Source of the DNA: Azospirillum thiophilum
GTDB lineage: Bacteria; Pseudomonadota; Alphaproteobacteria; Azospirillales; Azospirillaceae
Length of the DNA stretch: 64,000 nucleotides
NCBI RefSeq assembly: GCF_001305595.1
Contig: NZ_CP012401.1
Span: 2,973,425-3,037,424 of the forward strand
Direction of reading: 5' to 3'
In this document: one piece after another, positions 57,504 through 64,000 of the stretch
Layout of the letters: every line of letters begins with the position of its first letter
Numbering within the stretch: the stretch's first letter is position 1
Position numbers and translations under genes: made by a program
Notes under the pieces: generated by a model
What the model was told of the DNA's origin: nothing
The model's database searches: none
Seen by the model: the letters and a program-made list of their open reading frames with translations, nothing else

Positions 57504-60050
57504 ATGGATGCCCCCTCCCCCGCCCTGATCCCGCCCAACGTCGCCGCTTGGTTCCGGTCGCGCGGCTGGGCGCCGCATCCGCATCAGGTCGCGATGGTCG
57601 AGGCGGCGGAGCGGGGGGAGAGCGCGCTGCTGATCGCGCCGACCGGCGGCGGCAAGACGCTGGCCGGTTTCCTGCCGTCCCTGATCGAACTGGCCGAACG
57701 GCCGCGCGACGGCCTGCACACCCTCTACATCTCGCCGCTGAAGGCGCTGGCGGTCGACATCCAGCGCAACCTGGAACAGCCGATCGCCGAGATGCGGCTG
57801 CCGATCCGGGCGGAGACGCGCACCGGCGACACACCGGAAGCCAAGCGCCGGCGCCAGCGCAGCCACCCGCCGCACATGCTGATGACGACGCCGGAAAGCC
57901 TGGCGCTGCTGCTGTCCTACACCGACGCCGACCGGCTGTTCCGCGGGTTGCGCTGCGTCATCGTCGACGAACTGCACGCGCTGGCCGGCACCAAGCGCGG
58001 CGACCTGCTGGCGCTGGGGCTGGCGCGGCTGGCGCGGCTCGCCCCCGCCGCCCGGCGGGTCGGCCTGTCCGCCACGGTGGCGGAGCCGGACCGGCTGCTG
58101 GCCTGGCTGTCGCGCCGCGGCCGTTACGACGGCGATGCAGACGCCCCGGACGCCGCAAATGCTCCAAATCCCCCAGAAGCCCACGACGTCCGCCTCGTGC
58201 TCGGCCGCTCCGGCGCCCGCGCCGAGGTGGAGATCCTGACCTCGCAGCAGCGCGTCCCCTGGGCCGGCCACATGGCGCTGCACGCCATGGCGGAGATCTA
58301 CGAGCGCATCCGCCGCCAGCGCACCACCCTGCTGTTCGTCAACACCCGCGCCCAGGCCGAGCTGGTGTTCCAGGCGCTGTGGCGCGTCAACGACGACACG
58401 CTGCCGATCGCGCTCCATCACGGCTCGCTCGCCGTGGAGCAGCGCCGCAAGGTCGAGGCGGCGATGGCGCGCGGCGAATTGCGGGCGGTGGTCGCGACCT
58501 CCTCGCTCGATCTCGGCATCGACTGGGCGGCGGTCGATCTGGTGGTGCAGATCGGCGCGCCCAAGGGATCGAGCCGGCTGGTCCAGCGCATCGGCCGCGC
58601 CAACCACCGGCTGGACGAGCCGAGCCGCGCCCTGCTGGTCCCCGCCAACCGCTTCGAGGTGCTGGAATGCCGCGCCGCGCTGGAGGCGGTCAACGACCGC
58701 ACGCTGGACGGCGAGGCGCCGCGGCCGGGCGGGCTCGACGTGCTGGCCCAGCATCTGCTCGGCATGGCCTGCGCCGCCCCCTTCGTCCCCGACCAGCTCT
58801 ATGAGGAGATCGTCTGCGCCGCCCCCTATGCCGCGATGACGCGCGACGAGTTCGACGACGTGCTGGATTTCGTCGCCACCGGCGGCTATGCGCTCGGCGC
58901 CTACGACCGTTTCCAGCGGCTGGCGCTGCGCGAGGACGGGCGGATGGCGGTGTCCGGCCCGGCGGTGGCGCGGCAGTACCGGATGAATGTCGGCACCATC
59001 ACCCAGGAGGCGCTGCTGCGCGTCCGGCTGAACCGCGGCCAGGTGCTGGGCGAGGTGGAGGAGTATTTCATCCAGGGGCTGACTCCGGGCGATACCTTCC
59101 TGTTCGCCGGCCAGCTGCTGAAGTTCCTCGGCGTGCGCGAGATGGAGGCCCAGGTCGCCAAGGGCGGCAGCGGCGACCCGAAGGTGCCCGCCTATGCCGG
59201 CGGCCGGCTGCCGCTGACCACCCATCTGGCCGAACGGGTGCGCGCCATGCTGGCCGATCCGCGCCAGTGGGACGGGCTGCCGGAGGATGTGCAGGAATGG
59301 CTGCGGCTGCAGCGCTACCGCTCGGTCCTGCCGGCACGCGACGGGCTGCTGGTGGAGACCTTCCCCAAGGCCGGCAAGCGCTTCCTGGTCGCCTATGCCT
59401 TCGAGGGTCGCAACGCACACCAGACGCTCGGCATGCTGCTGACCCGACGGATGGAGCGCTTCGGCCTGGGGCCGCTGGGCTTCGTCGCCACCGACTATGT
59501 GCTGGCGGTGTGGTCGCTGCGCTCGCCGGACAGTATGGATTCGCTGTTCGACCAGGACATGCTGGGCGACGACCTGGAAGCCTGGATGGACGAGTCCTCG
59601 ATGCTGCGGCGGACCTTCCGCAACGTCGCCCTGATCGCCGGGGTGATCGACCGCCGCCATCCCGGCCAGGAGAAGACCGGCCGGCAGGTCACCTTCTCGT
59701 CCGATCTGATCTATGACGTGCTGCGCAAGCACGACCCCGGCCATGTGCTGCTGCGGGCGACACGGGCCGACGCGGCGGGTGGGCTGACCGACATCCGCCG
59801 CCTGTCCGATTTTCTGGCGCGGGTGCGTGGCCGCATCACCCACAAGGATCTCGACCGCATCTCGCCGCTGGCGGTCCCGGTGATCCTGGAGATCGGGCGC
59901 GAGCGCGTCGACGGCAGCGCCACCGACGAGTTGCTCGCCGCCGCCGAGGCCGAGTTGCTGGCGGAAGCCATGCCGGAACTGACCCAGACGAAGCGCCCCA
60001 AACCGGAGCCCGGACCGGATAGGCCGGAGCAGGGGCGGCTGTCGCTGTGA
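57504..60050 (+). CDS. Lhr-type DEXH helicase (ligase-associated DNA damage response)
   Basis: An 848-residue superfamily 2 helicase. Motif I is IAPTGGGKTLAGFLP, motif II VIVDELHALAGTKRGDLL (DELH), motif III RVGLSATVAEPDRL; later VATSSLDLGIDWAAVDLVVQ and SSRLVQRIGRANHRLDE are motifs V and VI. The winged-helix and Lhr C-terminal region follow. It belongs to the class often found with an ATP-dependent ligase, an exonuclease and PdeM; here only PdeM lies near, at 60564. Confidence 0.92.
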   Translation: MDAPSPALIPPNVAAWFRSRGWAPHPHQVAMVEAAERGESALLIAPTGGGKTLAGFLPSLIELAERPRDGLHTLYISPLKALAVDIQRNLEQPIAEMRLPIRAETRTGDTPEAKRRRQRSHPPHMLMTTPESLALLLSYTDADRLFRGLRCVIVDELHALAGTKRGDLLALGLARLARLAPAARRVGLSATVAEPDRLLAWLSRRGRYDGDADAPDAANAPNPPEAHDVRLVLGRSGARAEVEILTSQQRVPWAGHMALHAMAEIYERIRRQRTTLLFVNTRAQAELVFQALWRVNDDTLPIALHHGSLAVEQRRKVEAAMARGELRAVVATSSLDLGIDWAAVDLVVQIGAPKGSSRLVQRIGRANHRLDEPSRALLVPANRFEVLECRAALEAVNDRTLDGEAPRPGGLDVLAQHLLGMACAAPFVPDQLYEEIVCAAPYAAMTRDEFDDVLDFVATGGYALGAYDRFQRLALREDGRMAVSGPAVARQYRMNVGTITQEALLRVRLNRGQVLGEVEEYFIQGLTPGDTFLFAGQLLKFLGVREMEAQVAKGGSGDPKVPAYAGGRLPLTTHLAERVRAMLADPRQWDGLPEDVQEWLRLQRYRSVLPARDGLLVETFPKAGKRFLVAYAFEGRNAHQTLGMLLTRRMERFGLGPLGFVATDYVLAVWSLRSPDSMDSLFDQDMLGDDLEAWMDESSMLRRTFRNVALIAGVIDRRHPGQEKTGRQVTFSSDLIYDVLRKHDPGHVLLRATRADAAGGLTDIRRLSDFLARVRGRITHKDLDRISPLAVPVILEIGRERVDGSATDELLAAAEAELLAEAMPELTQTKRPKPEPGPDRPEQGRLSL

Positions 60051-60073
60051 CGCCGCCCCAGGCCCGATATGGG

Positions 60074-60457
60074 TTACTTGCGCAGTTCGGGCTCCACCCC
60101 CGGCTCGCCGCTGAACTGGACGCGGATCGTCTCGTCACGGACGATGAACTGGCAGGCCAGACGGTAGGGCGGCGGGCGGTGGGCGTTCTCGGCCGCTTCG
60201 ACCAGCTCCTTGGTCAGCTTGCCGTTGATCGACAGGGTGACCTTCTCCTTCTCGGTCAGGTCGATCGCCATCGGCGTCTTGGCGTCCAGATAGGTCACCT
60301 TGACGAGGCAGGATCCGCATTCGCCGTCCTGGCATTGGAAGGGGATCGGGATGGCGTGCTTCTTCGCCAGCGCCAGCAGGGTGCCGGTGTCGCCGGCAAC
60401 CGCATAGACGGTCACGTCCTTTTCCATATTAACGCCTGCGAACGTCACTGTGGCCAT
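60074..60457 (-). CDS. 2Fe-2S ferredoxin
   Basis: Start at MATVTFAGVNMEKDVTVYAV, 127 residues. The cluster ligands are C-x4-C-x2-C in FQCQDGECGSCLVKVTYLDA and a fourth Cys in RLACQFIVRDE. It is a plant/adrenodoxin-like fold electron carrier. It lies on the minus strand between the Lhr helicase and pdeM. Redox partner unknown. Confidence 0.9.
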   Translation of the reverse strand: MATVTFAGVNMEKDVTVYAVAGDTGTLLALAKKHAIPIPFQCQDGECGSCLVKVTYLDAKTPMAIDLTEKEKVTLSINGKLTKELVEAAENAHRPPPYRLACQFIVRDETIRVQFSGEPGVEPELRK

Positions 60458-60563
60458 GGGTATCCTCCGGGTATGGTTATGATCCGCCATGCCTCCACGG
60501 CGGCCGGCCATCCGGTTGCAAGCGCCATGCCCATAAAGAACGTATGGATATGCGCCGTTTCCC

Positions 60564-61319
60564 ATGATCGGAGGTAAACGAAGTTTGTCGGCTTCCTCCC
60601 AACCCTGCCGCCCCGCCTGTCGGGGCGACGACAGTCGGGCGGCGCTGGCGCTCCACGGCGCGGCGCTGCTGGCCGATGCCTCCGGCGCGCTGCTGTGGCC
60701 GGCGGAAGGCGTGCTGGCGGTCGCCGACCTGCATCTGGAGAAGGGCTCGGCCTTCGCCGCCCGCGGGCGGATGCTGCCGCCCTACGACACGCGGGCGACG
60801 CTGGAGCGGCTGGCCGCACTGATCGCGCGGGAGCGGCCGGCGCGCGTGCTGTGCCTGGGCGACAGTTTCCACGACCGCCGCGCGGCGGACCGGATGGATC
60901 CGGCCGATGTCGAGCGGCTGCGCGGCCTGACCGCCGCGGTCGCCGACTGGGTATGGATCACCGGCAACCATGATCCGGAACCGCCACAGGGCCTCGGCGG
61001 CCGGGCGGCGGCGGATCTGTCCATCGGCCCCCTCACCTTCCGGCACGAGGCGCAGCCGGGCGCGGTGGGCGAGCTGTCCGGCCACCTGCATCCGGCCGCG
61101 GCGCTGGCGCTGGGCGGGCGGCGGGTGCGCGACCGCTGCTTCGCCCATGACGGCAACAGGCTGATCCTGCCGGCCTTCGGCAGCTTCACCGGCGGGCTGA
61201 ACGTGCTCGACCCGGCCTTCGACGGCCTGCTGGCGCCCGGCTTCGAAGTGCTGATGGCCGTGCGCGGCCGGGTCTACCGCTTCCCCTGCGCCCGTTTGTC
61301 GCCGGACCGGGCGCGCTGA
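60564..61319 (+). CDS. pdeM: Ligase-associated DNA damage response endonuclease PdeM
   Basis: A 251-residue calcineurin-like phosphoesterase. The metal-binding motifs are VADLHLEKGSAFAARGRMLP (D-x-H), VLCLGDSFHDRRAADRMDPA (GDSFHD), VWITGNHD (GNHD) and GELSGHLHP (GHLH), all intact. PdeM acts with the Lhr helicase in DNA repair. It is divergent from the ferredoxin gene. Confidence 0.92.
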   Translation: MIGGKRSLSASSQPCRPACRGDDSRAALALHGAALLADASGALLWPAEGVLAVADLHLEKGSAFAARGRMLPPYDTRATLERLAALIARERPARVLCLGDSFHDRRAADRMDPADVERLRGLTAAVADWVWITGNHDPEPPQGLGGRAAADLSIGPLTFRHEAQPGAVGELSGHLHPAAALALGGRRVRDRCFAHDGNRLILPAFGSFTGGLNVLDPAFDGLLAPGFEVLMAVRGRVYRFPCARLSPDRAR

Positions 61320-61386
61320 GGCGCTGGCGGAAGCGGGAGCGCGGCCTATATCCAGTGCCCCGGAGGCGACCAACCGAGCCGTCAGA

Positions 61387-62901
61387 ATGCCCGACCCCGC
61401 TCCCATCATCGTGTGGTTCCGCACCGACCTGCGCCTCGCCGACAACCCGGCGCTGACCGCCGCCGCCCAGGCATCGGCCGACACCGGCGCCGCCGTCATC
61501 CCGCTCTACATCCTGGAGGAGGAGACCGGCGGCACGGCCGGTACCTCACCCGCCGGCACCTCCACATGGCCGCTCGGCGGCGCGCAGCGCTGGTGGCTGC
61601 ATGGCAGCCTGGAACGGCTGGGCACCTGCTGCGCCCGCCACGGCTCGCCCCTGCTGCTGCGGCGGGGGGAGCCGGGAGCGGTGCTCGACGCGCTGATTGC
61701 GGAAACCGGGGCCGGCTGCGTGCTGTGGAACCGCCGCTACACCCCGGCCGGGACCGCCCGCGACGCGGCGATCAAGCAAGGGCTGAAGGCGCGCGGCATC
61801 GATGCCCGCAGCTTCAACGCCGCGCTGTTGGCCGAGCCCTGGACCGTCCGCAACAAGAGCGGCGGCTCCTTCAAGGTCTTCACCCCCTTCTGGCGGCATG
61901 TCTCCTCCACCCTGAACCCGCCCCTGCCGACCCGCGCCCCTGCCACCCTGAAGGCGCCGCAGACCGCGCCGGCCGGCGACAGGCTGGCCGACTGGGGCCT
62001 GCTGCCGACCCGGCCGGACTGGGCCGCCGGCCTGCGCAGGCGCTGGGTTCCGGGCGAAACGGCGGCCCTGTCCCATCTCGCCGAGTTCCTCGACGGGCCG
62101 GTCGGCGCCTATGCGACCGAGCGCGACCGGCCCGACCGCGCCGGCACCTCCGCCCTCTCCCCCTATCTGGCGTTCGGCGAGATCGGGCCGCGGCAGATCT
62201 GGCACGCCGCCCGCCATGCCGCCGACGCCCGGCCGGAACTGGCCGCCGGCATCGAGGCGTTCCTGCGCGAGGTCGGCTGGCGCGAGTTCCAGTACCATCT
62301 GCTGCACCATGCGCCTGACCTGCCCGACCGGCCGCTCGACTCCCGCTTCACCGGCTTCGCCTGGCGCGACGACCCGGCGGGGCTCCGCGCCTGGCAGCGC
62401 GGGCGCACCGGCTATCCCATCGTCGATGCCGGCATGCGCCAGCTGTGGGAGACCGGATGGATGCACAACCGGGTGCGGATGATCGTCGCCTCCTTCCTGA
62501 TCAAGGATTTGCTGCTGCCCTGGCAGGAGGGGGAGCGCTGGTTCTGGGACACGCTGGTCGATGCCGACCTCGCCCAGAATGCCGGCAACTGGCAGTGGGT
62601 GGCCGGCTGCGGTGCCGATGCCGCCCCCTTCTTCCGCGTCTTCAATCCGGTGCTGCAGGGCGAGAAGTTCGACCCCGCGGGCGACTATGTCCGCCGCTAC
62701 GTTCCCGAGTTGGGCCGGCTGCCGGCGCGCTGGATTCATCAGCCCTGGGCCGCCCCGGCCGAGGTGCTGCGGCAGGCCGGCGTCCGGCTCGGCGACTCCT
62801 ATCCCCGCCCGATCCTCGACCATGGCGCCGCCCGCGAACGGGCGCTGGCGCTCTACAAGGAGCTCAAGGAAGGGGTCGGCGCCGGGCCGGACGCCCACTG
62901 A
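61387..62901 (+). CDS. phrB: Deoxyribodipyrimidine photolyase
   Basis: A 504-residue photolyase: WFRTDLRLADNPALTAAAQA at the N-terminal antenna domain, TSALSPYLAFGEIGPRQIWH, EVGWREFQYHLLHHAPDLPD and DAGMRQLWETGWMHNRVRMI, VASFLIKDLLLPWQEGERWF in the FAD-binding part. Repairs cyclobutane pyrimidine dimers using light. Separated from pdeM by about 65 bases on the same strand; a co-transcribed DNA repair pair is possible. Confidence 0.96.
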   Translation: MPDPAPIIVWFRTDLRLADNPALTAAAQASADTGAAVIPLYILEEETGGTAGTSPAGTSTWPLGGAQRWWLHGSLERLGTCCARHGSPLLLRRGEPGAVLDALIAETGAGCVLWNRRYTPAGTARDAAIKQGLKARGIDARSFNAALLAEPWTVRNKSGGSFKVFTPFWRHVSSTLNPPLPTRAPATLKAPQTAPAGDRLADWGLLPTRPDWAAGLRRRWVPGETAALSHLAEFLDGPVGAYATERDRPDRAGTSALSPYLAFGEIGPRQIWHAARHAADARPELAAGIEAFLREVGWREFQYHLLHHAPDLPDRPLDSRFTGFAWRDDPAGLRAWQRGRTGYPIVDAGMRQLWETGWMHNRVRMIVASFLIKDLLLPWQEGERWFWDTLVDADLAQNAGNWQWVAGCGADAAPFFRVFNPVLQGEKFDPAGDYVRRYVPELGRLPARWIHQPWAAPAEVLRQAGVRLGDSYPRPILDHGAARERALALYKELKEGVGAGPDAH

Positions 62902-63125
62902 CGCGCATCGCCGGTCCCTGCCGATAGGCGGACGGCGATGGGCGGCGATGGCGGATTTCTCCCCCGTCCTTATCGACGCCCGCCGTCCGTGATAGGAAGG
63001 AGCGGACGGGATGCGGGAGGATGGCGCCTTGGACGGATGGAACAGTGAACAGGGTCGCCAAAACTGTTTCATCCGGTTTCAAACGTTCCATTCGCCGCCC
63101 GGCCCGCGTTGCATCGCCGGTTAAA

Positions 63126-63142
63126 ATGTTATAAAGTAACGT
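63126..63142. promoter_or_regulatory. Zur box upstream of zur
   Basis: ATGTTATAAAGTAACGT contains the dyad GTTAT-AAA-GTAAC, like alphaproteobacterial Zur operators (ATGTTATA-type). It overlaps the start region of zur, so zur and the following GTPase are probably autoregulated by zinc. Confidence 0.65.
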
Positions 63143-63143
63143 C

Positions 63144-63610
63144 ATGTCCGCCCTGCACGACCATACCCACTGCATCGCCGACGCCCTCACCCGTGCCGAC
63201 GCCCTGTGCGCCGAACGGGGAGCGCGGCTGACGACGCTGCGCCGGCGCGTGCTGGAACTGGTGTGGTCCAGCCACCGGCCGCGCGGCGCCTACGCGATCC
63301 TGGAGGATCTGAGCCAGCAGGACGGCAAGGCGGCGGCGCCGCTGACCGTCTACCGCGCGCTGGAATTCCTGGTCGAGCAGGGGCTGGTCCACCGCATCGA
63401 ATCGCTGAACGCCTATGTCGGCTGCGCCGCACCGGGGGCCGTCCATGCCGGGCAGTTCCTGGTGTGCGACGGCTGCGGCGACGCCGCCGAGATCGACGAC
63501 CCGCAGGTCGGCTCCGCCATCGCCGCGGCGGCGGCCGAACGCGGCTTCCGTGTCCAGCGCCCCACCGTCGAGGTGCGCGGCCTGTGCAAATCCTGTCAGG
63601 AGAAACCCCG

Positions 63611-63614
<4 letters not shown>
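63144..63614 (+). CDS. zur: Fur-family zinc regulator Zur
   Basis: A 156-residue Fur-family repressor. It has RGARLTTLRRRVLELVWSSH, the winged-helix segment PLTVYRALEFLVEQGLVHRI, HAGQFLVCDGCGDAAEIDDP (C-x2-C structural zinc) and a terminal RGLCKSCQE (C-x2-C). This pattern and the following zinc-type GTPase favour Zur over Fur. Its stop overlaps the next gene by four bases. Confidence 0.92.

Positions 63615-64000
<386 letters not shown>

Overview
The window reads as a contiguous stretch of a high-GC alphaproteobacterial chromosome. The best match is Azospirillum or a close relative (Rhodospirillales). The grounds are a two-piece permuted tmRNA gene, an alphaproteobacterial SspB, COQ9, an EipB-type envelope protein, ThyX, and a glnB-glnA pair with a sigma-54 promoter as in Azospirillum. 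This was inferred by reading alone; no database search was run.

Layout. 0-5 kb: end of a 2-hydroxyacid dehydrogenase, eipB, rarA, and small envelope proteins. 4.7-7.3 kb: rpsM-rpsK-rpoA-rplQ with its own strong promoter at 7.4 kb. 7.6-15.9 kb: pyruvate kinase, a TPR protein, a fusA gene, a RidA-like protein, a trypsin-like protease and topoisomerase III. 16-20.6 kb: an accessory patch with two LuxR-type regulators, a GRDP-like protein, an EamA exporter, a ribbon-helix-helix protein and a dispersed repeat. 20.6-30 kb: a protein quality-control block (tRNA-Val, hupB, lon, a chemoreceptor, clpX, clpP, tig, tRNA-Leu). 30-36 kb: malonyl-CoA decarboxylase, NAD(P)HX repair enzyme, tRNA-His, glnB and glnA.

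35.86-45.46 kb is the key region. It is a roughly 9.6 kb integrated element bounded by a perfect 47-bp direct repeat. The left copy is the real 3' end of glnA. The right copy is an orphan 9,555 bp away, followed by what looks like glnA's original terminator. A tyrosine integrase lies just inside the right end. The cargo is an IS701-like insertion sequence with a divergent passenger ORF, a DUF3102-like protein, a P-loop NTPase/helicase-like protein, a serine resolvase, and an AT-rich gene for a reverse transcriptase with an intact YVDD motif. That reverse transcriptase resembles phage-defence (Abi/UG-type) enzymes rather than retron, intron or DGR types, and it is the best candidate for an undescribed system.

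45.5-64 kb is again ordinary chromosome: small conserved ORFs, gatCA, a GNAT acetyltransferase, ruvX, an OGT-like glycosyltransferase, thyX, tmRNA followed by sspB, a TfoX-domain protein, coq9, def, rpsU, panB, an Lhr-type helicase with pdeM, a 2Fe-2S ferredoxin, photolyase, and zur with a CobW-type zinc GTPase cut by the window edge. Functionally, tmRNA tags stalled products, SspB delivers them to ClpXP, and Lon and trigger factor are encoded nearby, so much of the cell's protein quality control lies in this one window.
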